A stretch of DNA of 64,000 nucleotides from positions 1 through 64,000 of the forward strand of contig CAMTKF010000005.1 in the NCBI GenBank assembly GCA_947072905.1, read 5' to 3'. Position 1 is the stretch's first letter, and each line of letters starts with the position of its first letter. Under the pieces are notes generated by a model. That model had not been told where the DNA came from. It was given only the letters and a program-made list of their open reading frames with translations, and ran no database searches. The DNA is from an uncultured Bacteroidales bacterium. GTDB lineage: Bacteria > Bacteroidota > Bacteroidia > Bacteroidales > Muribaculaceae. Below are positions 1 through 5,876 of the stretch, piece by piece. A program made the translations under genes and the position numbers.

Positions 1-1
1 A

Positions 2-73
2 ATCATCAACTCATCGAAACAAGAAGTACTCCACAAACTTTTTCCTCGTGAATATCCAAAAGTAAAAATGTAA
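2..73 (+). CDS. C-terminal end of an upstream phage gene (partial)
   Basis: Reading frame 2 is open from the window edge to a TAA at 71-73 and gives 23 residues ending EYPKVKM. The other two forward frames stop earlier. It lies just upstream of the first prophage promoter, in the same direction as the phage genes. No family can be assigned from so few residues. It could also be non-coding. Confidence 0.35.
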   Translation: MINSSKQEVLHKLFPREYPKVKM

Positions 74-84
74 GACAGGCCCCT

Positions 85-120
85 GTCTTTTCCGCATAGA
101 GGGCTTTACCGTACTTTCGC
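85..120 (+). promoter_or_regulatory. Phage promoter, copy 1 (variant -33 box GTCTTTTC)
   Basis: GTCTTTTC at 85-92 is followed, 27 bases after its first base, by TACTTTCGC at 112-120. The second element is one mismatch from the Bacteroidetes -7 consensus TAnnTTTG. The same pair at the same spacing recurs at 778-813 and 2971-3006, and with a weaker -7 at 7639-7674. Here it would drive the truncated ORF and the lipoprotein gene. Confidence 0.6.
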
Positions 121-206
121 AGTGCGTTAAAGCCCTTTTTCTATGCAGACAATTTCAATAAATTTCATCGTGCCGCAGGGGTGGCACGAACTCTCCGATA
201 AACAGC
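85..206 (+). repeat. 122-bp direct repeat, copy 1
   Basis: Positions 85-206 match 778-899 with two mismatches that I can see (C/T near 134 and T/C near 154). The repeat contains a phage promoter and the first 21 codons of the phage gene whose intact copy starts at 836. The 571 bp between the copies carry an unrelated AT-rich lipoprotein gene. The simplest reading is a cargo insertion that duplicated, or brought along, the promoter and gene start. Confidence 0.9.
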
Positions 207-226
207 AGTGCCTCCACAATATTTAA
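143..226 (+). pseudogene. Truncated duplicate start of the 836-1597 phage gene
   Basis: An ATG at 143 opens a 27-codon frame. Its first 21 residues (MQTISINFIVP...) equal those of the gene at 836. After base 206 the frame runs into unrelated sequence and stops at 226. It is a by-product of the repeat duplication and probably has no function as a protein, though it may be translated as a leader ahead of the lipoprotein gene. Confidence 0.7.
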
Positions 227-267
227 TGTTTCTTTTCGTTATTATTGCAAACGTCAATCAACTCACT

Positions 268-771
268 ATGAAGCAAATCCTCAATATCCTTATTCTGCTC
301 TCTATTGTATTATTTACATCGTGCAACAAAGAAGATAGAGAGCCTGAATATACACCGCTTACTATTCATCGACAATTCAATACACAAACTATGCCTGTAA
401 AATTGTCGGAACTCAAAGACTTTACCGAATACAAGGATAAAATCTTTATCGTCAATTCCATAGATGAATTGCCCGAAGACAAGTATTTCAGTACCGAGGA
501 TTTTGTGAGGGCTAACATCAATTTCTCTGAATATTCTCTTGTTATCGTGTATCAGCTTATTTTAGGTGATATTGTAACATATCAATATGATTGGTATTAT
601 GATAATTGGGAAGAACGCTATCAATTCAACACCATCTATGACCGCATAAAGGACTCGGAATATGTGGACGGTGAAATTGAGAATTTCACATACTTGCGTA
701 GTGCAATTCTTGTCCGCCGTATTCCTTCCGATGCCAAATGCTCTATTTTAATGGATATCTACGAGCATTAA
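268..771 (+). CDS. AT-rich lipoprotein cargo gene (moron candidate)
   Basis: 167 residues, not recognised beyond its class. The start at 268 is chosen because it gives a complete lipoprotein signal: MKQ, a hydrophobic stretch, then a lipobox ending FTSC with Cys at residue 19. An earlier in-frame ATG at 208 adds residues with no signal function. The mature part is acidic and Tyr/Asp-rich, likely a small soluble domain tethered to a membrane. Base composition is clearly lower in GC than the phage genes on both sides, and the gene sits exactly between the two copies of the 122-bp repeat, so it is probably acquired cargo rather than a virion gene. A TATTATTG box at 240-247 could be its own promoter. 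By analogy with prophage-encoded lipoproteins it might alter the host surface or block superinfection; that is inference only. Confidence 0.75.
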   Translation: MKQILNILILLSIVLFTSCNKEDREPEYTPLTIHRQFNTQTMPVKLSELKDFTEYKDKIFIVNSIDELPEDKYFSTEDFVRANINFSEYSLVIVYQLILGDIVTYQYDWYYDNWEERYQFNTIYDRIKDSEYVDGEIENFTYLRSAILVRRIPSDAKCSILMDIYEH

Positions 772-777
772 CTTTAC

Positions 778-813
778 GTCTTTTCCGCATAGAGGGCTTT
801 ACCGTACTTTCGC
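778..813 (+). promoter_or_regulatory. Phage promoter, copy 2 (variant -33 box GTCTTTTC)
   Basis: GTCTTTTC at 778-785 and TACTTTCGC at 805-813 form a Bacteroidetes-type promoter about 22 bp before the ATG at 836. It would drive the tail-gene operon that starts there. Confidence 0.6.
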
Positions 814-899
814 AGTGCGTTAAAGCTCTTTTTCTATGCAGACAATCTCAATAAATTTCATCGTGCCGCAGGGGTGGCACGAACTCTCCGATAAACAGC
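778..899 (+). repeat. 122-bp direct repeat, copy 2
   Basis: Second copy of the repeat at 85-206, with two mismatches. In this copy the gene start runs on into the full phage reading frame, so this is the functional copy. Recombination between the copies would remove 693 bp and leave one intact promoter and gene. Confidence 0.9.
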
Positions 900-1597
900 T
901 CCGATATGTTTATCAACTGCTCGCTCAAAATTTCACCTCCGACGAGGTGAAGACCCTTTGCTTGCTCCATTGGACGGGCACCAAAGTTATTGGCAAGCAA
1001 AACAACAACGGCTACCTGCTCCGAAAAGGAAAAATCCTTTTCGAGATAACGCCGCTCACACTCGCCGAACTGCTCCCGAACCTCGATTGGCTCGGCTCGC
1101 TCCCGACTTCTCCAATTCGCCCCGTAAAACTCAAACACCGCCCCGGCATCGCCGCCGACTTCGACGAGGTGCCATTTGAGCAATACATCATCGTCGATAA
1201 CCTCTACCAAGGCTATCTCCAAACACAGGACGATACGCTGCTCGACGAAATCGCCTCGGTGGTATATCCCGGCATCAAGACACCGCTTGCTCCCGACGAG
1301 CGCATCGCCATTTTCTACTGGGTAGCATCGCTCAAATCCTCGCTCGCAAGCCGATACCCCGACTTCTTTTCTGGAAACCCGGAAACGGACGACGGAAACC
1401 TGCTTGCCAATTCCCAATCCCCAATTTCCCGTTCCCGCATCGAAGATGCCGTGAACGCTCAAATCCGTGCCCTCACCAAAGGCGATGTCACAAAAGAGGC
1501 CGAAGTCCTCGCCCTCGATACACACCGCGCACTTACCGAGCTCAACGCCCAGGCAAGAGAGTATAAACAGCTCAACTCCCAACTCAACAAGAAATGA
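836..1597 (+). CDS. Phage structural-module protein of unknown function
   Basis: 253 residues, no signal or membrane segment. I do not recognise a named family. The first gene of a phage operon, it overlaps the next gene by ATGA (1594-1597), which points to translational coupling. Position ahead of a tail-completion-like gene and upstream of the tape measure fits a head-tail connection or tail-assembly role (inference). Near residue 195 it carries the peptide NSQSPIS, encoded by a copy of the dispersed CCAATTCCC repeat inserted in frame, so that segment is likely a surface linker that tolerates insertion. Its promoter and first 21 codons are duplicated at 85-206. Confidence 0.7.
   Translation: MQTISINFIVPQGWHELSDKQLRYVYQLLAQNFTSDEVKTLCLLHWTGTKVIGKQNNNGYLLRKGKILFEITPLTLAELLPNLDWLGSLPTSPIRPVKLKHRPGIAADFDEVPFEQYIIVDNLYQGYLQTQDDTLLDEIASVVYPGIKTPLAPDERIAIFYWVASLKSSLASRYPDFFSGNPETDDGNLLANSQSPISRSRIEDAVNAQIRALTKGDVTKEAEVLALDTHRALTELNAQAREYKQLNSQLNKK
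1407..1436 (+). repeat. Dispersed CCAATTCCC repeat, copy A (inside a CDS)
   Basis: The sequence begins CCAATTCCCAATCCCCAATT and continues TCCCGTTCCC. It matches the right arm at 6826-6856 closely. It lies within the 836-1597 gene and adds an in-frame NSQSPI peptide without breaking the frame. Confidence 0.75.
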
Positions 1598-2100
1598 CAG
1601 CCCAACTCAAAGGAACGTGGAACGCGGCTGCTTTCTTTGAAAAGCTCACCGCCACCAACCGCCTCGCTTTGGCCGAAGGCTTCACCTTCTGCCGCGTCAG
1701 CGGTTTGGAGGGCTTCGAGGAAGCCGTCGCGCAAATGCAGAACACCGCTGCATTTGTCTGCGTGTCGGACGTAGCCGACGGCTACACCGACCTCAACAAC
1801 ACACCTCGCACTCGCCGCATCAAGACCGTATTCTTCGCCATGCGACACGCCGCCGAAGATATGGAGGCACGGGCAGAATGTATGGCAACCATGCGCGAGC
1901 TGTTCCGCCAATTCGCCACGCGCCTTATACTCGAAAAAGTCCGTTTGGAGCAGAACTGCATCTACCTCGACCCCCGAATATCGTTCAACGAGATAGACCG
2001 ATACTTCTTCTCCGGCGCCGCCGGCGCATACTTTACAATAGCGGTAGACTGTTTTACAGATCTACGCTATTGTAAAGAGGAATGGGTGACCGGGGATTAG
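1594..2100 (+). CDS. Phage tail-completion-like protein
   Basis: 168 residues, cytoplasmic in character. Size and position (between the 253-residue gene and a 148-residue gene resembling minor tail proteins) are like the neck and tail-terminator proteins of siphovirus-type prophages, but I see no decisive motif, so the role is inferred from context. It starts inside the stop of the preceding gene (ATGA). The last 70 bases of the coding region contain a long inverted repeat (2031-2077), and the inverted four-helix-bundle gene is inserted right after the stop. Confidence 0.65.
   Translation: MTAQLKGTWNAAAFFEKLTATNRLALAEGFTFCRVSGLEGFEEAVAQMQNTAAFVCVSDVADGYTDLNNTPRTRRIKTVFFAMRHAAEDMEARAECMATMRELFRQFATRLILEKVRLEQNCIYLDPRISFNEIDRYFFSGAAGAYFTIAVDCFTDLRYCKEEWVTGD
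2031..2077 (+). other. Long inverted repeat at the 3' end of a phage gene
   Basis: CTTTACAATAGCG at 2031-2043 plus TAGA at 2045-2048 pair with TCTACGCTATTGTAAAG at 2061-2077. That is a 17-bp stem with one bulged G and a 12-nt loop, unusually strong for coding sequence. No T-tract follows, so it is not a standard terminator. It sits 24 bp before the stop and next to an insertion point. Confidence 0.75.
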
Positions 2101-2115
2101 AAACCCGTTGAATAC

Positions 2116-2475
2116 CTATTGTTTAAGTGATTTCATCAATCCTCCGAGGATTTTTCCAATAGTAGTGCATTTGGCTATGATGTCATTTGCCTCATTATCG
2201 GAAATGTAGCCAAGCATTTGAGCAATACGTATTTGTGTCCTCACTTCATTTAGTGAGCCGTGTGAGATAGAAACAAAATTTGCAAATTCAGATTTAGAAT
2301 ATCTTCCATGCCCCTCTGCGATGTTCGACGGAATAGAAACAACCGCCCTTTGCACCTGACTTGTCAAGCCAAATCGTTCCTCCTGTGGAAATTTCTTTGT
2401 GAGTGCGTAAACGTCCTTGACGAGCTTCATACTCTCTCGCCAAGCATCGAGGTCTTCAAAAGTTATAACTGCCAT
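2116..2475 (-). CDS. Four-helix bundle protein (S23/IVP, Avd-like)
   Basis: 119 residues. The start at 2475 gives MAVITFEDLDAW, the usual beginning of the family; a longer in-frame start (2514) would read through the promoter. Family features seen: the N-terminal aromatic 'DLDAW' segment, QVQRAVVSIPSNIAEGHGR in the middle, and helix-forming stretches at both ends. Members of this family occur as intervening-sequence proteins in 23S rRNA genes, as free-standing genes in Bacteroidetes, and as Avd, the accessory protein of diversity-generating retroelements. No reverse transcriptase or template/variable repeat pair is visible here, so an Avd role is unsupported. The gene is inverted against the phage operon, has its own host-type promoter 17 bp upstream and a dispersed repeat at its 5' side. 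It looks like a self-contained insertion. Function unknown. Confidence 0.85.
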   Translation of the reverse strand: MAVITFEDLDAWRESMKLVKDVYALTKKFPQEERFGLTSQVQRAVVSIPSNIAEGHGRYSKSEFANFVSISHGSLNEVRTQIRIAQMLGYISDNEANDIIAKCTTIGKILGGLMKSLKQ

Positions 2476-2491
2476 ATTCTCAATCTTTGCG

Positions 2492-2499
2492 CAAAGATA
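2492..2499 (-). promoter_or_regulatory. Host-type -7 box for the four-helix bundle gene
   Basis: TATCTTTG on the minus strand (2499 to 2492) matches TAnnTTTG exactly. It lies 17 bp upstream of the ATG at 2475, leaving a leader of only about ten bases. Confidence 0.6.
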
Positions 2500-2506
2500 A
2501 ACATTT

Positions 2507-2953
2507 ATGCCCAATTCCCAATCCCCAATTTCAAATTCCCAATCCGCACAAAAGGCGCGTGAACGCTATGTAAAAGCGTTCAATGCGACTATGGTGCGGA
2601 TTTGGCGCGAGCAAATTGCGCTGCTCGGGGTCATAGACACCGGCGCACTTTACCGCTCGACGCTTGCCGTGCGTATGAACGCCGACGGCAAATATACATC
2701 TATCACACTCGAACAATCATTTAACCTGTACGGCCTGTTCGTCGACTACGCCACCGGCTCAAACACGCCACGCGGCAACCCCGGCGATCTCGGACGTGAC
2801 AACGCCCGACGACGTAAGCGCTGGTTCAGCCGCAAATACTATGCCTCCGTGATGAACATACGCGACTTCTACGCCGACAACCTCGGACGCGACCTTGCCG
2901 ACACCGTCAGCAACGCCCTCACTCGCAACATTTCCCGTCACTTCGTAACTTGA
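2507..2953 (+). CDS. Phage minor tail protein (HK97 gp10-like by context)
   Basis: 148 residues. The body (from about residue 15) is basic, with an RRRKRWFSRKYY segment near residue 103, and is of the size seen for minor tail or tail-completion proteins next to the tape measure; the gp10-like label rests on size and order, not on a clear motif. The first 13 residues, MPNSQSPISNSQS, are encoded entirely by a copy of the dispersed CCAATTCCC repeat. The native start has therefore probably been lost or replaced when the upstream insertion arrived. It is also possible that translation begins further in, for example at the Met at residue 23. Confidence 0.65.
   Translation: MPNSQSPISNSQSAQKARERYVKAFNATMVRIWREQIALLGVIDTGALYRSTLAVRMNADGKYTSITLEQSFNLYGLFVDYATGSNTPRGNPGDLGRDNARRRKRWFSRKYYASVMNIRDFYADNLGRDLADTVSNALTRNISRHFVT
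2511..2545 (+). repeat. Dispersed CCAATTCCC repeat, copy B
   Basis: The sequence begins CCAATTCCCAATCCCCAATT, then TCAAATTCCCAATCC. It lies between the promoter of the inverted four-helix bundle gene and the body of the 2507-2953 gene, for which it supplies the start codon region. Confidence 0.75.
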
Positions 2954-2970
2954 TTTTCCACCGTTTCGGT

Positions 2971-3006
2971 GTCTTTTCACCGCCCAACCGATAGCCATAC
3001 TTTTGC
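2971..3006 (+). promoter_or_regulatory. Phage promoter (GTCTTTTC / TACTTTTGC)
   Basis: GTCTTTTC at 2971-2978 and an exact -7 box TACTTTTG at 2998-3005, with the same spacing as at 85 and 778. Expected transcription start is near 3012, giving a leader of about 45 nt to the ATG at 3058. CGATAGCCAT at 2989-2998 is the exact reverse complement of 3058-3067 (the start codon region), a possible operator pair. Confidence 0.65.
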
Positions 3007-3057
3007 GGTAAACTCATAAACTTATTAACCATAAACCGCGCCACCGGCGCTTATCGT

Positions 3058-4065
3058 ATGGCTATCGACGTTAAATCACTCACGCAGATTATCTCGGACT
3101 TCCGAAAACTGCAATCCAAGGACTCCGTTTCCCCGGAGTCGCTCGGGGCTATCTTGCAGCGCATCGCCGACCTGCTCGCCACTGCCGGTACGTCCGACAC
3201 CGTCACCGCTATTCAAACCCTGCTCAACGGCTTCAAGGCCGCAGGGCAAGCGGTGTGCTCCATTGAGCAAGGTGCTGCCGACCGCAACAATATCCTCGCA
3301 AACATCAAGGCCGTTGACCTCGGCAACGGCTCTATCGCAACCGCCTCAAACAACCTTTTCATCAAACAGGCCACCACCGAGCGTGCCGGGGCGATGCGTG
3401 CGCAGCAGGTCGTCGACCTAAACAACGCCCGTAACCGCATCGCCGAAATACTGCCCCTGCTCGAAAAAATTCAGGCAAAGCTCGGTATGACCGACGGCAC
3501 CAAAGGGCTTTACAACACCGCCCAAATATCCGTAGGCGTCGTTAACGGCACGTTGAGAATTTACGGTGCGCAGCAGCTCATAGCCGACGGATATGTGCCT
3601 TACCTGTTCCGGCACACGCGAAAGCGCAACCAATGGGGCGACAAACTCGTAATCGAGGCCGGAGGCGCCACCAAGAAATACTGCGACAAACGCAAGGGGT
3701 GGAACCTCTACGGCTCCGTCCACTCCGTCAAAATCTCCGGCTCGACGCTCTCTTTCTCCACCAATCCCAAGACCGAGCAAACAACCGTCGCCATAGGCTA
3801 CTCGACCTCGCCCGATGCCCTCGTCACCGTCCATACTCGCCGCGACGGCACCCCCTCTATCGGCTGGGGCCGCTCGACAATCTCCCTGCTCGACCCCAAG
3901 AACCCGAAGAAGCACCGAATGATCCGACTGCGTTTTGCCGTCGGCCTCGCAAAGAAGATGCTCCCCGGACGCTCCCTCATCACCACCGCCAACCTCGCAA
4001 GCTCGCTTGCCGAGTTCTCGATAATCTACAACCCCAACACCAAACAATGGACTTTCGGAAAGTAA
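3058..4065 (+). CDS. Phage tail-fibre-like protein
   Basis: 335 residues. The N-terminal 150 are helical and repetitive. The segment around residues 103-120 (ATTERAGAMRAQQVVDLN) resembles the 'ATTxxAGxM' motif common in tail fibre and receptor-binding proteins of Bacteroidetes phages, which usually marks the junction of shaft and tip. The C-terminal 180 residues are beta-rich and basic and could be a receptor-binding tip. The gene has its own promoter (2971-3006) and a hairpin array behind it (4154-4285), so it is probably transcribed as a separate unit. Alternative: another virion surface protein. Identification rests on the motif and context. Confidence 0.55.
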   Translation: MAIDVKSLTQIISDFRKLQSKDSVSPESLGAILQRIADLLATAGTSDTVTAIQTLLNGFKAAGQAVCSIEQGAADRNNILANIKAVDLGNGSIATASNNLFIKQATTERAGAMRAQQVVDLNNARNRIAEILPLLEKIQAKLGMTDGTKGLYNTAQISVGVVNGTLRIYGAQQLIADGYVPYLFRHTRKRNQWGDKLVIEAGGATKKYCDKRKGWNLYGSVHSVKISGSTLSFSTNPKTEQTTVAIGYSTSPDALVTVHTRRDGTPSIGWGRSTISLLDPKNPKKHRMIRLRFAVGLAKKMLPGRSLITTANLASSLAEFSIIYNPNTKQWTFGK

Positions 4066-4072
4066 TGCCGAC

Positions 4073-4128
4073 AGGTAATTGCGGATTGATAATTGACTCC
4101 TCAATTCCCAATCCCCATTTCCCAATCC
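4073..4128 (+). repeat. Dispersed CCAATTCCC repeat, copy C (two-armed)
   Basis: Left arm 4073-4096 contains GGATTGATAATTGA; right arm 4101-4128 begins TCAATTCCCAATCC. The arms pair 12 of 14 positions across a four-base gap. It lies just after the stop of the fibre-like gene. Confidence 0.7.
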
Positions 4129-4421
4129 CCGGAGGCAATAGCCTCCATAAAAAAGATAGCCCTCACGGCAGAGCCGCAAGGGTGATGCTATCTGTTTTAT
4201 ACCGCTTCCCGATAGCCCGAGGCCGAAACCTGCGGGGGTGCTATCGCAAATGCACCGCAATGATAGCCCAAACGGAGTGCTATCACGCATACGGACATAG
4301 GTATCACAGTTCTTTTAGCTTGGCTTCACTTACAGGTAGAGGTGTCCGGGTTAATTAGTTTGGTTTAACGTATCTTTGATACAAAGTTAACAATAATTCT
4401 CCACATACACAACATTTTACA
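4129..4421 (+). ncRNA. Array of three GATAGC...GCTATC hairpins in a non-coding gap
   Basis: Three consecutive hairpins are closed by GATAGC/GCTATC: 4155-4192, 4211-4245 and 4262-4284. The base pair just outside each differs and still pairs: A-T in the first, C-G in the second, T-A in the third. Each loop holds a smaller nested CC...GG stem. The first is followed by GTTTTAT and may be the terminator of the fibre-like gene. A small GGAGGC/GCCTCC hairpin precedes them (4131-4146). A possible promoter box TATCTTTG lies at 4371-4378 with GTC at the -33 position (4344). Whether the array is a stable RNA, a processing site or a DNA site is unknown. Confidence 0.6.
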
Positions 4422-4694
4422 ATGGAAATTCGCAAACATCGCCCGACCATTCAGCTCCTTGCGGCAGTCTTCCTGATTGTCGTAGGTTGCGGTCTGCTCA
4501 TCGCCGGATTTGTCGTGCCACCGCCCGGCGAAATCCACAATTCAGTCCTTATCGCTTTCGGTGAAATCCTCACTTTCGCAGGGGCGGTGTTCGGATTAAA
4601 GTACCATTATGAATACGGCAGTAGCCGCCACCACGAAAACTCATCACAATCATCAACTCATAACACATCTACCCAAAATGCAGACAATCCGTAA
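4422..4694 (+). CDS. Small two-helix membrane protein, holin candidate
   Basis: 90 residues with two hydrophobic segments at about 10-32 and 40-62 separated by a short Pro-rich turn (VPPPGE), then a hydrophilic Ser/His/Asn-rich tail of about 28 residues. The size, topology and position directly before the endolysin fit a class II-type holin, which would form the inner-membrane lesion that releases or activates the endolysin. Holins have little sequence conservation, so this is a context call. The gene overlaps the endolysin start by 17 bp. Confidence 0.6.
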   Translation: MEIRKHRPTIQLLAAVFLIVVGCGLLIAGFVVPPPGEIHNSVLIAFGEILTFAGAVFGLKYHYEYGSSRHHENSSQSSTHNTSTQNADNP

Positions 4695-5307
4695 AGGCAG
4701 CAGAGGGGGCGACGTCGCCACCCTCCAACACGCTCTCAACCTTATTGCCGACGGCATCTTCGGCCCAATTACCGACGAAGCCGTCCGCGACTTCCAACGC
4801 ACCCATAACCTCGCCGTCGACGGCATCGTTGGCCCCAAGACATGGGCTGCGCTCGGCATCGGCTCATCACCGAACCCTCGCCGCATCGACAAGATAATCC
4901 TCCATTGCTCGGCCACCCCCGAGGGTGAGGATTATACCGTCGACCAAATCCGGCAGATGCACCTCGCCCGTGGATTTACCGACATCGGCTATCACTGGTA
5001 CATCACACGCGACGGCAAAATCCACAAAGGGCGCGACGAGGCCAAAATCGGGGCGCACACCACCGGCCAAAACTCCCACTCAATAGGAGTGTGCTACTGC
5101 GGCGGTTGCCCTCCGCGCAGTGTCAAGAACTGGGCCAACCAAGGCAAAGACACACGCACCCCGGAGCAACGTGCCGCCATTATCCGGCTCTGCAAAGAGC
5201 TGAAAGGCCGCTACCCCTCGGCCACCCTCCACGGCCACAACGAGTTCGCAAACAAGGCTTGCCCCTCATTCATCGTAAAAAACGACACCGACCTATGCGC
5301 ACTATAA
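4678..5307 (+). CDS. Endolysin: peptidoglycan-binding plus N-acetylmuramoyl-L-alanine amidase
   Basis: 209 residues from the ATG at 4678; the longer frame from 4609 only reads back through the upstream gene. Residues about 3-58 form a PG_binding_1 domain (GSRGGDVATLQ, DGIFGPITDEAV, DGIVGPKTWAALG). Residues about 65-205 form an amidase_2/PGRP domain with zinc ligands in IILHCSATP, HWYITRDG context and HGHNEFANKACPSF (His and Cys). It cuts the bond between MurNAc and L-alanine in the cell wall at lysis. No signal peptide is seen, so export would depend on the holin. The gene lies between the holin candidate and the spanin-like gene, overlapping both, which makes a compact lysis cassette. Confidence 0.9.
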   Translation: MQTIRKGSRGGDVATLQHALNLIADGIFGPITDEAVRDFQRTHNLAVDGIVGPKTWAALGIGSSPNPRRIDKIILHCSATPEGEDYTVDQIRQMHLARGFTDIGYHWYITRDGKIHKGRDEAKIGAHTTGQNSHSIGVCYCGGCPPRSVKNWANQGKDTRTPEQRAAIIRLCKELKGRYPSATLHGHNEFANKACPSFIVKNDTDLCAL

Positions 5308-5804
5308 AGGCAAACGGTAATTGGAGATTGAGGATTGATTGGCTGCGGTCAATTCCCATTTACCTGTTCCCAATCCTCATACTTTGCGGCTGCAAGACCA
5401 ACAAAAACATCGTCACTGATAAATCGCTCGCCACCGACTCGCTCGCCCACAGTGAGCATCACCGCACAACGGCGGTGATAGACTCCGCCATAAGACATTT
5501 CGATTTTAGCTTCGACACCCTGAAAATCGAAATCGAGCGACCCGTTCAATACGCCGAGGCACCCGAGATTATCCGGCTCAAAGCCATAAAAGGGCGTGTG
5601 ATAGACCGGCGGCGTGAGCATCGGGATAGCGTTGAAGCCTACAACAGCCTCGATACGGTAAGATACAGGCAAGCGGCAGTCGAGGCATCAACCGAGCACA
5701 CCGCCACCACACGCCTATACAATCCGCCCGACGGCACGATAATATCCGTAGCAGCCCTCCTGACCGCAGCCGTCCTTATATGGCTTTTCCTCCGAAAACG
5801 CTAA
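5295..5804 (+). CDS. Spanin-like lipoprotein with C-terminal membrane anchor (u-spanin candidate)
   Basis: 169 residues from the ATG at 5295, which overlaps the endolysin stop. The N-terminus has basic residues, a hydrophobic run IPIYLFPILIL and a lipobox-like LCGC with Cys at residue 33. The C-terminus ends in a single membrane helix (about 148-166) and RKR. A protein lipidated at one end and membrane-anchored at the other, directly after an endolysin, has the architecture of unimolecular spanins such as T1 gp11, which link outer and inner membranes and fuse them at the last step of lysis. The periplasmic part is charged and helical, as expected. Part of the signal region is encoded by a copy of the dispersed CCAATTCCC repeat (5316-5378). 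Function is inferred from architecture and context. Confidence 0.65.
   Translation: MRTIKANGNWRLRIDWLRSIPIYLFPILILCGCKTNKNIVTDKSLATDSLAHSEHHRTTAVIDSAIRHFDFSFDTLKIEIERPVQYAEAPEIIRLKAIKGRVIDRRREHRDSVEAYNSLDTVRYRQAAVEASTEHTATTRLYNPPDGTIISVAALLTAAVLIWLFLRKR
5316..5378 (+). repeat. Dispersed CCAATTCCC repeat, copy D (two-armed, inside a CDS)
   Basis: Left arm GGTAATTGGAGATTGAGGAT at 5316-5335 and onward to 5342; right arm 5349-5378 with TCAATTCCC and TTCCCAATCCTC. The arms are inverted copies of each other. It lies within the 5' end of the spanin-like gene and encodes residues about 8-28. Confidence 0.65.
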
Positions 5805-5844
5805 TCCCCATACCCCAAGAGTAAGTTTTTTCATAGATAGCAAG

Positions 5845-5876
5845 CGAGTTGCCCGTGAGGGTGGCTCGTTTTGTTT
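5845..5876 (+). terminator. Rho-independent terminator after the lysis cassette
   Basis: CGAGTTGCCC at 5845-5854... and GGGTGGCTCG close a 10-bp stem (two G-U pairs) with a GTGA loop, followed by TTTTGTTT. It lies about 40 bp after the spanin-like stop. Confidence 0.75.

Noticed and set aside
74..87. Terminator before the first phage promoter
   Set aside because: GACAGG/CCTGTC is short with almost no loop, and the following TTTT is part of the promoter; it is absent before the second repeat copy.
848..1582. 244-codon minus-strand frame opposite the first phage gene
   Set aside because: Exactly covers the real gene, Gly/Val/Glu-rich product typical of shadows, no promoter.
2116..2475. Diversity-generating retroelement suggested by the Avd-like gene
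   Set aside because: No reverse transcriptase and no template/variable repeat pair anywhere in the window.
3633..4358. 241-codon plus-strand frame overlapping the fibre-like gene and hairpin array
   Set aside because: Arg/Pro/His-rich product in another frame of a recognised gene; runs through the structured non-coding gap.
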